DNA of 64,000 nt from Flaveria trinervia (GCA_025506515.1 CM046453.1:7338410-7402409), one strand, 5' to 3'; positions 31,235 to 43,913 are shown, numbered from the stretch's first letter. Notes: generated from the letters alone by a model not told the origin. Numbers and translations: made by a program.

Positions 31235-33333
31235 TCAACCACCTCTCATAAACTTGTTTTCAACATTTGGTACGCTGAAATCCGCTGGATTCCTGTTGAA
31301 AGAGCATATGAGAGCTGCACAACTTTGCGCATCAGGCCCTACTCCAGCAGCCTTCATCATGCTCATTTCAATACAACTTTGAAAACCTCCAGTTGTAGCT
31401 TTCACAGGCGTAAAAGACCTCATTTTAACTAAACAAAATGCATTTTCTAGTTTTTCTTTAGTATTCTTCTTGACTGCGTGTTTTGTTGCGGTTTTAGATG
31501 ATGTTTTGGTGATGGGTTTGTTGTCAGATTGTGTTGAACGCTCTCGGATCTTTTTCTTGACACACGCGCAACCCATGTTTGTCTCAAGCTCGCGTAGGAT
31601 TTGCTTCTCTTCGTTAAAATGGTGCGCCAAGAGCATTACAGCCTCCATTTCAGTATCTTCATTTTCTTTCTCCTTTTCTGCAGCTTCTTTGCTACTAACT
31701 TCTGCAAATCTGTTGCTTTTCTTGCTGCATTGTAACTGAAAATCCTGAAAAAATGAAAATATGAAGCCTCATTAAATATAATAATAGAGTCTAAATGAAT
31801 CAGTAAATTAGATTTAACTGAAAACATGCTCCAACCACTCGGTTTGCCTGTTCAACCGGTCTGAATACATAAAATATAGACTCTATACTGTTAATTAAAA
31901 TAGTCTCTATTTTCTCAACACTAATTAATTATTTCTTTATTATTTGATAAATAAAGATTATTCTTCCATTAACAGAGAAGTTGTTAGAAATCATTTAATT
32001 ATATCTCCTTGTGACTATCAGATAAGTTAGTTTAATTATCATGTTTTAACAATTATAATGATGTAGTGACCTTTTCATGGTTCCGCATGGTTTGTGCGTC
32101 CATGTCATCAGTTCTGCTTTTCTTTCTCGAGGTGCCGACATTTGAATCGTTTCTAATCGAGTCCTTGGATCCATGGTTTGACTTTCTATTGTGGTCAACA
32201 CTTGGCTCTTTAACTCTGGTTACATTCCTCTTCTTCTTTAGAGTTAAATCAGTAACTTCAACACCCTTTTGTTTTCTAAAATATGCAGCTATAGTGACAT
32301 CATCATCATCATCATCATCATCCGACTCGTCTTCGGTTTCTGCAACGAATCTTCTATTAACATTTACAGGAATTGTTCTGTCACAACCTGCACGGAGTTC
32401 ACTTGCAGGATCCTTGTATATATCAGACAATAAACGAAACTTCCGAGTTTTTCCTAGTGGTCGAATTCTTCCTGCTACATTGTTATCAGCAGCCACATTA
32501 TGCCTTATTTTAGCACCTTCATTCACATTGTTGTCGTGTCGGTTTTGACCATCATTGACCTTACAAGAAGTCAACTCTGATGAACCATTGTCTGCAATTT
32601 TTCCCATATCACCATCCATTCCTAAAGATTCAATCATATCTGTAAAACAAACAATCACTTCAAAATTCTTACAAATTAAGAGCAAAAAAAAACACTAAAG
32701 CCATACCAGTTGGAGTTTTGAGTCGATCCGCGTTTTTATTAGAGTTTTCGATTTTAGATACTATGAAAAGAGTCAAAGACCAAAAAGTCAAACTGAGAAG
32801 GTATATCAGAATCAAAATTCAAATAACATATAAGTTGTACAGTAAAATGTAATATTTCACTTACAGTTTGGAGCCTCTGTGAGTTCTGTTATGTCCTTTG
32901 AATCCTTAATATCACTGGGACAGTTTTGACCAGACAAAAATGTAGCCTCTGAAGATTGATATGAAGAAACAACCTTGTTTTCAGGATCGTGCAATGATCC
33001 AAAAGGCCAACATTTTGCTGGATTTTTCTTGCCAATTTCAGCGACATATTCACTGCATTAAATTATAAATAAATTTATCAGTAAAAGCATATAACTTTGG
33101 CATGAGCGAGGGAAACAAGAACTTCATGATACTGACCGATAACTTCAAATAAAAATTTTATTAAATGAATATTGGAGACCCTAAATATTGAAAGATGCTA
33201 GTTACGCAAGTCGTAAGCACTCTTAGATTCATACATACCGAATAGAAAAATTGATGAATTGACTTGTTTCAGTACAGTCTTCTTTGTTGAGGTCGATCTC
33301 CATTGAAAGCAATTGTAGATTAACAGCCCACAT
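31235..33333 (-). CDS. EMBRYONIC FLOWER 1-like protein (short form)
   Basis: Nuclear protein resembling EMF1, a plant Polycomb partner that represses flowering and seed programmes with PRC2. Coding exons on the minus strand: 33333-33239, 33052-32865, 32760-32707, 32639-32071, 31744-31235. All join in phase, giving 471 residues. The N terminus has the EMF1 pattern IDLN...FINFSIREYVAEIGKK..KCWPFG. The middle has GKTRKFRLLSDIYKD, matching the EMF1 R-K-x-R-L-L-S-[DE] motif, then an Asp run (eight D, from a GAT repeat near 32298-32322) and basic clusters (KKKRN, RKKSR) that could be nuclear signals. The C terminus ends NRNPADFSVPNVENKFMRGG, recalling the EMF1 C-terminal motif. It is under half the length of Arabidopsis EMF1 (about 1100). 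ATG 33333 or the in-frame ATG at 33303 could be the start. Confidence 0.8.
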
Positions 33334-35040
33334 TACAGCTGCTACAAAATTGAAAAAGTATTGCAAAAAATTACAAACAAACCCAATTTCAGACGAATTG
33401 ATGATCTTTCTGCTCGAATAATGCCAAAAGCTTCTAAAAAGTAAACAACTTGCATAACTATACTAACTTGCAACCTTTGACATTGTGTCACAGATTAAAT
33501 AGACTGCAGAAAAAGCATATTTCAAACAAGTCTAGGAGCATTTAGAAACACATATTATCCGAAGTCGGTTGATCTACTAGTATAATCAACTTTGTAGATT
33601 GATAAAGATCATCTGTAATCACAAGATTACTGAGGTTACGAACAATGAACACAAACAAGGATACATGACACACGCATAATCAAGATCAACCACAATGCTT
33701 TCTAATTAAATAGGTGCGGACCTAAATGGTCAACCTGGTATGCATGCGCATATGCATAATTCTTATGCATAATGCACATGCATACCTTAGTTGAAAATCC
33801 AATATCTTAAGTTGTGCCTAAACCCTAAATCATAAAAAGGAGCAAGTAGAAGAGCACTTATTACTTAGCTCTCACATTTGGTTAGTTGGGAAGACGTTTA
33901 TTGTTCACAGTTGATTCTAGGTTTAAATCTAACAAAACCTAGAATCATCTACAGTAGAAAGTTGTGTTTGAATTATGCATTAAGCACAACTTTAATACAT
34001 TCAAAGAGGCATAAAAACGTTAGATACATTGGTAACACACACCATCTAACAAATAGTACTACAGTGCATTCATCATATCAAATGCAAAATGAAGAACCTA
34101 AACATATAACATTTAATCTCATCTATGTAACGTACCCATATATGACAGAAGCTAATTGTAAATTAGTACACAATATAACGTTAACAAAACAAATAATCCA
34201 AATTATACAACATGAAAAACATTTACACATACTAGCTAGATCATTCAACCACTTTCTTTAAGGTTACCCTACATAAAATCATACTCTCAGACAACACATG
34301 TAGATGCAAACCAAACTCCATTGTCGTATCTACTGAACAAAAAGATTTACCAAAAGTAAGTTTAGATCAAAATTAAGAAAACAATATAACTGCAATAACA
34401 CAATCAAGGCATATAATTAATAAAAAATCGATCTTTCTCTTCATAAAACATAAAATCATACATATGAATATAATAATATGAACAATTTAATGAAATTAAA
34501 GGGGAAGATGATCTTATCACAAAGATGAGTAAAGTTAGCCACAAATCTAGACCTTTGGCACAAATTCTACTTTTGAGACCAATTGGAACCCTAAAGGCGA
34601 AAGCTTTACATAAATAATCAACATAATATGCACATAGATTTAACAAAAGACCCATGATCAACTTGCTAATTAAAGAAAGAAAATATCAAGTATATCATAT
34701 AGCTATAGACAGGAAGATTCAAGAGACGATACATACACGAAGGAAATCTTGATGAACAGTAGAAAAAGATTGAAGATAGCAAAGACCCACCTCGTGTATT
34801 TGATTTTGGATGAAGTTGTTGATGGGTTTTGTAAAGAATCAAAGAATATTAAAACCCATCAAAGATCTTGATCGGTTGATGAAAATTTAGCTCAAAAGGA
34901 CTGTAATTTCGTGGATGGTGTTTGGAAATTGTGTTAATATTGTAGTGAGAGAAACCCTTTGGTCGTTTAGGTTTAGAGAGAGAGAGAAAGGGTGGAGTGT
35001 TTGTTCGAAATGTTAAAAGAGAGGAGAGAGCATCAATGTG
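33334..35040 (-). promoter_or_regulatory. 5' UTR intron and leader of the EMF1-like gene
   Basis: On the minus strand TTTTGTAG directly precedes CAGCTGTA-ATG at 33333, which looks like an acceptor closing a long 5'-UTR intron. A C/T-rich stretch (minus strand of the GAGAGAGAGAGAAAGG tract at about 34975-34992) is a likely first leader exon. GA/CT tracts can attract GAGA-binding, Polycomb-recruiting factors in plants. No ORF with known similarity lies between. Confidence 0.4.
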
Positions 35041-36791
35041 GTGTGTATTGTGTAGAAATAATATAGAAAATTTATAAGATGTCTTTTTACCGGGTTATTT
35101 TTTAAAATGTTTCCATAATAAAATTGTGTGTGCTTTTTAAATTAAGTCATCTGAACTTTCGTTTAACGAACATGATTTGTTTATGTGTTTAAATACGGTG
35201 GCACCAACGTGATGGTTTACATCGGGATAAGAGCCGTTCGTGGTTTTGTTTAAACTTCTTGACATGTCACGATTGTTTCAGACTTAAAAATAAAAATACA
35301 CACACACTTACAATAAGTTTGATTGAATCATTTTACAAATAAGCTCACTCAAACTTGCAATACGGTCGAACGACCTTGTTAATTTTCGAATAATACTATT
35401 TAAATTCGAACGACCCTATGTAAGTTCGAGTGTTCCTTTTTAAAGTTCAAATGGCCTATTTAAAGATAGGATATCTCTATAAAACGAATACATTTTTAAG
35501 AAGAGGTCAGTCAATAAAACCATTTTGAGGGACGAAGGGGGTCAGAGACACTTGGGAATTTTTTCAAAATAAACAGACTAACATGTTGCTAGATACATAA
35601 TTTTTATGGAACGGATGTCTATGATAATTTGAGATTTAAATCTTGAAATAAAGATTATTAAAGTTAATATATTTTAAGAGTATAAATAGATAATTGTATG
35701 AGTTGTTAAGAAAAAAACTAAAATGTTAAAAGGTTAGTTATATGTATACTGTATACCTATATTGACTTAATTGATGATTATTTAACTTTTTAATAAGCTC
35801 ATATATCAGTAAGCTAGCAGTGTATCTAGGCAGAGTTCTTGAGGTCGTCCTCACCCCATGAATTATTTTTTGTTTTGCTATTTTTTGTTTTGCCCCAGGA
35901 AATTTTAAAACCGTTCCCTAAGTAAATTTGACTACGTCCTAAAAAACCAATTCTAGATTTTAATATTTTACAAATATAACCCATTATGAACATTAACATA
36001 TACTTTAAAAATTCTTATAAACCCAAAAACGAATTTAACAATTAGATTCATTACTGTGTTATTTCTTATAAACTCAATAAATCAAATACCCAATAACTAA
36101 TTAAACAATTAGGCTCATTACTTCGTTAATTATTATTAACCCAATTATTCAAATACATAATATATTTTTAAATAATAAGTACATTACAACATTAGCCCAC
36201 CCATTTTACAATCAACCTAATAACATAAACAAATTGAACAATTATGATATTAGAATTTAGTGACAAATGAGAGGAACGATCACCTGGATTTATTTTTATG
36301 TGGGAGCCGTGTTCACCGGTTGCCCCTCTCTATGGTTACACGTTTTTTCTCTTAAATCTGATTCTAAACTATATATTGATTATTTGATTAGTAAAATAGA
36401 TTTTCTAACCTTTGATTATTTGCTTAAATGTTGGATTATTGAACATATTATGTGTGTTAGTTGAAAAAAATGGTTAATGTTATCTTTAATTCTTAGATTA
36501 TCGTAAGTTATTTGTTGATGTGTACTCTAGACAACGTAATGGCTATGTGTTCATATAATGTGAACGCACGAATACATTGTAGTGTTATTGTATTTTTATT
36601 ATGTACTTGACGTAATTTTTTATTTATTTGAAATTTAATTCGTATATCTTTTTATTATGTGAGCTGATCCGGACAGGAAAAAAATATAATATTTGTTGAT
36701 ATACAACTGATCTCCAAAGATTTCCGACTTTCATGAAAAAATTATTGGATCCACCACTAGTATAAGCATGTGTATAAACTCGTGTAGATCC
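35041..36791. other. AT-rich intergenic sequence
   Basis: No gene recognised. Around 35349-35460 the words TTCGAA(C/T) and CGAACGACC repeat loosely. No element ends were identified. Confidence 0.5.
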
Positions 36792-37007
36792 TGATAAGGA
36801 ATGAAAAGATACGGTTTCCCACCATAATTTATTTTGTATATTTATAATTTATTACTGATGTATATCTCCAATAGCTTAGTCAACAAGTTGTTATAGTTAG
36901 CATGGAAATCTCCATATATGTCTCCTGTATTCTATTATATATTTTCATCTTCTTCATGAATGAAAGTACAAATCTTTCTTCCAACATTGATTCTCTCTAT
37001 ACCTTCA
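36792..37007 (+). repeat. 5' LTR (216 bp)
   Basis: Begins TGATAAGGAATG and ends CTATACCTTCA (TG...CA). It is followed after 2 nt by the primer site and matches 41292-41507 along its whole length. Confidence 0.95.
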
Positions 37008-37008
37008 T

Positions 37009-38086
37009 ATGGTATCAGAGCAAGGTTCAATCCATTCCTCTCCTCACTCGTCACCTTCATCTTCACCGACACACTCTAGACGTGCTTCGCCTACACCAAT
37101 GTCAACAGAAACTTCATCTTTGTTGATCAATCCTTCCATGAAGGATCTTACTCTTGTAACCCTACCAGCCACTCTAAAACTCACATCCTCAAACTACCTT
37201 GCATGGAAAACCCAAGTTGAAGCTTTGCTTCATGGATTGGATTTGTTCAAGTTCATCGACGGGTCGCACACCGCACCAAAACCGAATGTAAATTGCAGAT
37301 GGTACGAAACTTCCTCATAAAGACTTTTCTCTTTGGTTTCGGCAAGATCGGTTGTTGTTCGGTGCACTTGTGGGTAGTCTATCTCCTCAGATCGTTCCGC
37401 TCATCACAGGGGCAACATCATCGTATGAGGCTTGGCAAACGTTAGCTAAAACATATGAATCTCCTAGTCGAGGCCACATCAAGCAATTGGAGTACTGGCT
37501 TAAACAAACATCTAAACCTCCTACTCAATCGATCACCGAATATATGCATGATATCAAGACCATTGTTGATGAACTAGTGATTCTCGGCAAGAAGATGGAT
37601 GATGAAGATGTGGTTGACGCCATCTTAAATGGTCTCGACCAAGCGACCTACAAACCGATCTTGGATGCTATTCACGCTCGAGACAACACCATTTCCTTTA
37701 ATGAGTTGCATGAAAAAATCATTAATCACGAGTTGTCATTGGCGCAACAAACCTCTCTGACTGGTATTCATCAACCCTCATCGGTCTTCTTTATGCAAAA
37801 CCAGAACAGTGGTAAGCCTTGGAATAACAACCACAACACTCGACAAGGAAGTTCTTCACCCACTAATGTATCCTTTCCTCACAACAAGCAAGGTAACTCA
37901 TCTGCAGGTTTACTCCCCACACCCTCCCAACCTACTGGAAATCGCCCCTACCTTGGCAATGTCAATGGTGTCACCAACGGGGTCACTCTCTTAGCAACTG
38001 CAACTCCTTCAAAAAGACATATCCTACAGCTTATGTTCCCATTTATAACCGTAACACGCAAGGCACAAATGCACAGGTGCATATGA
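37009..38086 (+). pseudogene. Copia gag of the RE1-like element
   Basis: Two frames carry it. 37009-37320 (from codons overlapping the primer site) ends SSNYLAWKTQVEALLHGLDLFKFIDG, a typical RE1-class gag start. A break near 37310-37350 is followed by 37352-38086 with TSSYEAWQTLAKTYESPSRGHIKQL, SITEYMHDIKTIVDELVILG and ILNGLDQATYKPILDAIHARD. A Gln/Asn-rich linker follows. No CCHC knuckle is readable in this frame. Confidence 0.8.
37010..37021 (+). other. Primer-binding site, initiator tRNA-Met type
   Basis: TGGTATCAGAGC two bases after the LTR, the same primer class as the large copia element. Confidence 0.93.
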
Positions 38087-38699
38087 TGAACACCAATGAT
38101 GTCAACTCAACGAATTGGCTCTTTGATAGTGGCGCTTCTCATCACGTCACAAACGACTTGAACAACTTATCTCTTCATTCACCATATGATGGAACAGAAG
38201 AGCTTGTAATCGGTGATGGTTCGTGCCTTAAAATCACTCATATTGGTTTTCTCATTATTCACACTTCACACACACCGCTAATTCTTAAACAAGTTTTATG
38301 CGTACCATCCTTATCTAAAAACATAATCTCCATCTCTCGATTATGCAATGATAATAATCTTTTCATTACGTTCTTTGATTCGTTTTTGTTATTAAGGATC
38401 GGGCTTTGAACGTCAAACTTCTCCAGGGAATGGCAACAAGAGGAATGTATGAGCTTAGCTTATCTTCATCATCATACCCTTTTGTCTTCTCCATGCACAA
38501 AACCGATTCTACGACATGGCACCACCGCCTTGGACATCCGCACAATAAAGTTTTCAAACTTTTATCTTCTATTGTTTCTTTTTCTAGTTGTCACGATAAT
38601 TGTAACTCGTGTCGTATTAATAAAAGTCATCGCTTAACATTTTCAGATTCTTCTCTTATATCTCATGCACCACTTGATTTAATTTTCTCAGATGTTTGA
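38077..38699 (+). pseudogene. Copia protease and GAG-pre-integrase of the RE1-like element
   Basis: The protease has WLFDSGASHHVTND (catalytic DSGA) and the closing VPSLSKNIISISRLCNDN motif. After a frameshift near 38400 the next frame has MYELSL, TWHHRLGHPHNKV and a CNSCRINKSH finger (HHCC-type). It ends with FSDV, the first integrase Asp region, at TGA 38697-38699. Confidence 0.8.
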
Positions 38700-39312
38700 T
38701 GTTCACCGGTTACTTCTTTCGACAATTATAAATACTACATTATTTTTTTGACCACTTTACAAAATATATATGGCTTTACCCATTAAAGCGCAAATCGGAT
38801 TCTCTTTCCACATTCATTCGGTTCCAAAATCTCATTGAAAACTATTTTAACCGAAAAACTAAACAATTTTTTTCAGACAATGGAGGTGAATGCACAAAAC
38901 TTTCAACACACTTAACCTCCTGTGGCATCTCTCATCTCACCTCCCCACCCCACACACCAGAGCACAATGGCTATGCTGAGCGTCGCCACCGACACATAGT
39001 CGAAACTGGTTTTACTCTTTTATCTCATGCAAAATTACCGGTCACACTCTGGCCTTTTGCTTTTACTATCGCAGCTTATCTAATCGATCGTCTCCCCACA
39101 GAAACACTTCACAACTCCTCCCCCTTCCTTCAATATTTAATAGCCAACCAAATTACCAAAAGCTACGTAGCTTTGGTTGCCTGTGCTACCCTTGGCTTAG
39201 ACCATATTCCCCATATAAACTTCATTCCCGATCCACACCATGTATTTTTGTTGGTTACTCACCCACCCAAAGTGCATACTATGTTTTTGATCCAACCACG
39301 TCTAAAACATAC
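38700..39312 (+). pseudogene. Copia integrase core, heavily broken
   Basis: Recognisable only in pieces: SDNGGE-like codons near 38875 (second Asp) and HTPEHNGYAERRHRHIVETG near 38952-39010 (third catalytic Glu). A VTLWPFAFTIAAYLIDRLP stretch follows. Several frameshifts separate these from the flanking frames. Confidence 0.7.
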
Positions 39313-40560
39313 TTGTCTCGTCATGTTGTTTTTGTTGAGAATGAGTATCCTTTCGAGAAGCTCACTGGATCCTCCACTTCTTCATTTAATCTTGATCATT
39401 GGGTCCCATTTTCTCTTCCCATATCTACTAACCTTTCATCCCAAACCCATCAACCTACTGTTTTCACTCCACCTATTAATTCTACCACCCCACCCCACTC
39501 AAATAATTCCATAAATTCCACCCATCTTGATCCCATTAATCTTCCTACATTCCCTCCTTCTCCTGCCATGCAAACTTCATCCACTTCACCGCCACATACC
39601 ATGCATCATGCTTCTGTACCACTTTCCTCATCTCTTGCTCCCACCATCACTATTCCTCCAAAACCTAACACTCGCCCTCAACCTAAACCAAACTCTCGTT
39701 ACCACAACTCTGATTATCTATTATACACTATCACACCGTCTACACCACAAGAACCTCCTACAATTTCCCATGCTTTAAAACATCCCTCCTGGTGTCGGGC
39801 CATGCAAGATGAATTCGAGGCTCTTGAACGCAACAACACATGGTCCCTCGTTCCTTCTACTCTTACTTCAAATCTAGTTGGATGCAAGTGGTTTTATCGC
39901 ACAAAGTATAAACTCGATGGCTCCGTTGATCATTTGAAAGCTCGTTTAGTCGCCAAGGGTTTACTCAACGCCCCGGCATCGACTACATTGAAACTTTTAG
40001 CCCGGTTCTTAAACCCGCCACCTTACGTCTTGTTCTTTCTTTATCCGTTTCACACCGTTGGTCCCTTCATCAACTCAACATCAACAATGCATTTCTTCAA
40101 GGCACATTGCATAAAGATGTGTTTATGGCTCAACCCCCGGTTTCATCAACCCATCTTTTCCTACTCATGTTTGTAAGTTAAATAAGGCTATTTATGGACT
40201 TCGCCAGACCTCTCGTGCTTGGTATGATGAACTCAAATCATACATTCTTTCTCATGGTTTCAAACCCACCGTCTCCGACTCTTCTCTCTTCACACTCACT
40301 GTTGGTTCCTCTCCTATCTTCATTCTCGTTTATGTCGATGATATCATAATTACCGGACCCTTAAACACTCTAATTAATCGTTTTATTCACCTTCTATCTA
40401 CCAAATTCTCCTTAAAAGACCTCGGATCACTTTCTTATTTTCTTGGTGTCCAAGTCCTACCCCATCCCCTTGGCATCCTTCTTTCTCAAAAGAAGTATAT
40501 TTCTGACATTCTTCATAAAGCACATATGAGTGATTGCAAGCCCATCTCAACACCGACTAC
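39313..40560 (+). pseudogene. Copia reverse transcriptase of the RE1-like element
   Basis: A Ser/Thr/Pro-rich linker precedes WCRAMQDEFEALERNNTWSLV, GCKWFYRTKYKLDGS and KARLVAKG. A frameshift near 39962 (one T fewer in a T run) moves the domain to another frame. There AIYGLRQTSRAWYDE (about 40183) and the YVDDIIITG catalytic box (about 40332) are readable. Frame breaks recur near 40530-40570. Confidence 0.8.
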
Positions 40561-41304
40561 TTGCTCTGAACCACTTACATTACATGTGGCACTACGCATC
40601 CTGACCCGACTGAGTATCGCACCCTTGTAGGTGCCTTACAATATTTGTCTCTTATGAGACCGGACATTGGTTTCACGGTTAATAGGTTATCTCAATTCAT
40701 GCATGCCCCTACTTTGACGCATTGGGCAGCCCTAAAACGACTCTTATAGTACTTACAGGGAACCTTACATCACGGCCTACTGCTTCGTCACACGTCTCCA
40801 CTGCATTTACATACTTTTACTAATGCGGACTGGGCTGGGGACAAAGATAATTACCGGAGCACTACAGGTTATGTTGTTTACCTTGGCTTTAATCCCATTT
40901 CATGGAGTTCAAAACGCCAAAGCACGTTAGCTCGTAGTTCAACAGAAGCTGAGTTTCGTGCAGTCGCTTCTACTACCACCGAATTGCAATGGTTATGCTC
41001 ACTACTTACCGAACTTGGTTTCAGCTCTTCTATTGTTCCCACCATATACCGTGACAATCTTAGCGCAACAACTTACTCCACCAACCCGGTTTTTCATTCT
41101 CGTATGAAGCACTTAGCTTTGGATTTTCATTTTGTACGCGAAAGAGTACAAGCTGGCACCCTACAAGTCACACACATATCAGGGGACGACCAATTTGCTG
41201 ATGTGCTTACCAAACCTTTACTCAAATTGCATTTCACTTTATTAACATCCAAGATTGGTCTCACCTCTGGCTCGTCCATCTTGCAGGGGAATGATAAGAA
41301 ATGA
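40561..41304 (+). pseudogene. Copia RNase H of the RE1-like element
   Basis: TNADWAGDKDNYRSTTGY (first Asp) near 40820, SSTEAEFRAVAS (Glu) near 40938 and YRDNLSATTYS (second Asp) near 41045. HSRMKHLALDFHFVRERV and the FADVLTKPL motif complete the domain. An in-frame stop near 40749 precedes it. Ends in a short tail at TGA 41302-41304, overlapping the 3' LTR. Confidence 0.8.
41281..41290 (+). other. Polypurine tract
   Basis: TTGCAGGGGA lies immediately before the 3' LTR, the expected place for plus-strand priming. Confidence 0.7.
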
Positions 41305-41507
41305 AAAGATACGGTTTCCCTCTATAATTTATTTTGTATATTTATAATTTATTACTGATGTATATCTCCAATAGCTTAGTCAACAAGTTGTTATAGTTAA
41401 CATGAAAATCTCCATATATGTCTCCTGTATTCTATTATATATTTTCATCTTCTTCATGAATGAAAATACGAATCTTTCTTCTAACATTGAATCTCTCTAT
41501 ACCTTCA
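41292..41507 (+). repeat. 3' LTR (216 bp)
   Basis: TGATAAGAAATG ... ACCTTCA, equal in length to the 5' LTR with about nine mismatches by eye. Flanked by TAGATC. Confidence 0.95.
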
Positions 41508-42744
41508 TAGATCTGTTTAAACCTTATATGTCTGTATAAGCATTCGTATATGTTTTATACACTTGTTTTGTACATGTATACGACTATATCATAATTTATA
41601 TATGAATTTTAAGGGAGACGAATTAAATAATAAAAATAGGTAAATTGGGGCGTCGTAACCCGTTAAAAACATGTTTGTTTTTTTACCATGAAAAAGAAAT
41701 CTTGAGAAAAATACAAAGCCTTAAAGAACGGAATATACTCATTTATACCCCCAACATGTTTAGCCTCATTCATTTACAACCCCACACTATGAAACACCTA
41801 ATGGCCATTTCTTGATTTGTTTCTTTTAAAATATAATTAGGCTCGTGCATATGTTATGACAGTAATTTAAAATTTTATACTAGTAAATCAAAAATTTTAA
41901 AATCACATGTTATTTTTTTAGAATGTTCATCTAGACTCCACTTATGATTTGAACATATGTCCTTACTATATCAAAAATTACAAATTAAAATATTATAAAG
42001 AGGAGCATTGCTAACAGGATCCTCTAAACGATCAGAAATCCTCTCAGGCTTAGAGCGGATAACAAATGTCCATTTACTATTATATTAATCAAATTATAAT
42101 TAAAAATAAATAAAATGTTTTATTAATTTTTAATGAGTTAAATTTGTTTAAAATTTAATTTATATTCTAGCTAATCATTGTTAAGATTAAAATACTTTAA
42201 AATAGTAATTTTTATAATATCAAGACACGAAGTCCAACTCAATTATAATGAACGATTACTCGTTATAAAACATCTATGCTTCAATGTACATCATGATTTT
42301 ATTTTCTCAAGTCTAGGTATATTTTACGACTTCACAATTTTATATTCATATTTCATATTTACAATTTCATATTCTCGCATACGATATTTCAATTCGTGTA
42401 ACCACAGATATCTAACCTAGTAATCAAATAATCTAAAAACCAAATAGAAAACTAGAATTTAAAATTACTTTGTTAATATTTAAATGATTAGTGTATTAAA
42501 ATTAATTTTAAGTTTGTTTACTTAAATTATAAACAAGTGTAAGCTAAATAACTTAAAATAGAAAGAAAAGTCATAAACAACAAAAAGAAGAAAGAAGAGA
42601 TAGAAAATTTTAAAAAAATAATCATAGAAAATAAAAGAATTTACACTACTATTTTCTTCTGTTAAAAACAAAATGTATTATACATTTTTGTAGAACAACA
42701 ATTATAGCTTTGTTAGAAACAAGAAAGGGAAATATGATTCTAAT
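41508..42744. other. AT-rich intergenic sequence
   Basis: No gene or element with clear ends recognised on either strand. Confidence 0.5.
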
Positions 42745-43050
42745 CGCATTCACAGTGAATTTTTTTATTTTTATTTATAACTATACAAAAATCATTATAT
42801 TTTCTTTTTCTTTTTCAATTAACTAATATTTTTATACACTTATTATTATTTTATTTTCTCTTTCATCCACTCACAACCACTTTAAAAAATATTAAAAAAT
42901 TTATAAGGATTACACAATGATTATTTAAATATACCAATCTACAATGACATTTTCTCTTTTCTTCACTCACAACCACTCAAAATCATTTTATATAATATAC
43001 GAAACATACACACACACATATATTTTTAGTGATTCCACTGTGAATGCTCT
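42745..43050. mobile_element. MITE with GCATTCACAGTG ends
   Basis: GCATTCACAGTG at 42746-42757 is the exact inverse of CACTGTGAATGC at 43036-43047, so a 12-bp terminal inverted repeat encloses about 300 bp of AT-rich non-coding DNA. GAGCATTCAC-type ends are widespread in plant MITEs. A further GAGCATTCACGG at about 43168 looks like one end of a second, incomplete copy. Confidence 0.6.
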
Positions 43051-43448
43051 AATATGTGAAGAACAAAAATATGATTCGATGGTTGGAGAAACCTTAGAAA
43101 AAAAGAAAACCGAAAGAAAAGAACCGACTGGAAGAGAAGTCCAATGGTCAAACCCGTGTGCACTTAAGAGCATTCACGGTCCATTCCTTAAAAATATGTG
43201 AGTGTGAGTTTTTATATTATTTAGAATGATTTGAGCGGTTATGAGATGTTACTGTTTATTTTCAAATTTAAAGATTTGTGTTCAACCATTATAAATTTTT
43301 TAATATTTTTATAAGTGGTTGTGAGTGAATAAGATATAAAAGATAATGATAAATACATAAAAATGTATTATTTAATTGAAACAAGAGAGACAAATTAGTA
43401 AATTTTAATATAATTATAAAACTAAAAATAATAAATAAGATAGCGAGT
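43051..43448. other. Intergenic with a partial second MITE end
   Basis: Contains GAGCATTCACGGTCC near 43168 followed by AT-rich sequence resembling the MITE interior (GTGAGTG, GGTTGTGAGTG). No right end is visible. Confidence 0.35.
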
Positions 43449-43913
43449 TGTCACGCACCGCTTACATTCAAAGCCATAATGAACGGGATTCCGGAATTTT
43501 CTAACAAATCCCCAACACTTCAAAGATTCAAGGATTACACCAAAGATATCTCAAGAAGTGTCTAGATTTAACCATAGAAAAATCTATTTAAGCCTAGAAA
43601 TCTCCTTGTAAATATCTTAGATATTTAGTACTTAGATATTTCTAGATTAGGAATAATCTAGATATTAGGACAAGTATAAATAGGTGGTGATGGTTTCATT
43701 CCAAACTACCTCATAAAAGTGTTGTAATCCAAGCTTTCTTGTAACCAAGCTTTCAAATAATACAAGTGCTCTTTCTTTCAAGCCATCTTGTGATCTTTCT
43801 TACAATTTCTACGAGTCTTTGAATCGCTGCCAACTGATGATCAAGTTAAGATCAAAGCTGACTTAGTACGTTGACTAAGTGCCGCACGAGAGTTTGGAAA
43901 TTACTTCGTGACA
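43449..43913 (+). repeat. Solo LTR (465 bp)
   Basis: Starts TGTCACG and ends CGTGACA, a perfect 7-bp inverted terminus with TG...CA. GAGT lies directly outside on both sides. Inside are a TATA box (GTATAAATAGG, about 43673) and AATAATACAAG polyadenylation-like sequence near 43756. No coding domain or primer site follows, so it is best read as a solo LTR left by recombination. Confidence 0.65.

Larger units (their letters stand above)
36792..41507 (+). mobile_element. Complete but decayed RE1-like Ty1/copia retrotransposon
   Basis: 4.7 kb element with two 216-bp LTRs, an initiator-Met primer site and copia-order domains: gag, protease, integrase, RT, RNase H. The host sequence TAGATC occurs 1 nt before the left LTR and directly after the right LTR, a target-duplication-like repeat. 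Several frameshifts and stops split pol, so it is not autonomous. By eye the LTRs differ at about nine positions (roughly 4%), mostly transitions. Confidence 0.93.

Noticed and set aside
32066..32548. Plus-strand 160-residue Ser/Phe-rich ORF
   Set aside because: Antisense shadow of the EMF1-like exon; its poly-Ser run comes from the GAT repeat coding poly-Asp on the other strand.
38366..38557. Minus-strand ORF in the RE1-like element
   Set aside because: Antisense to the pre-integrase region; no independent support.
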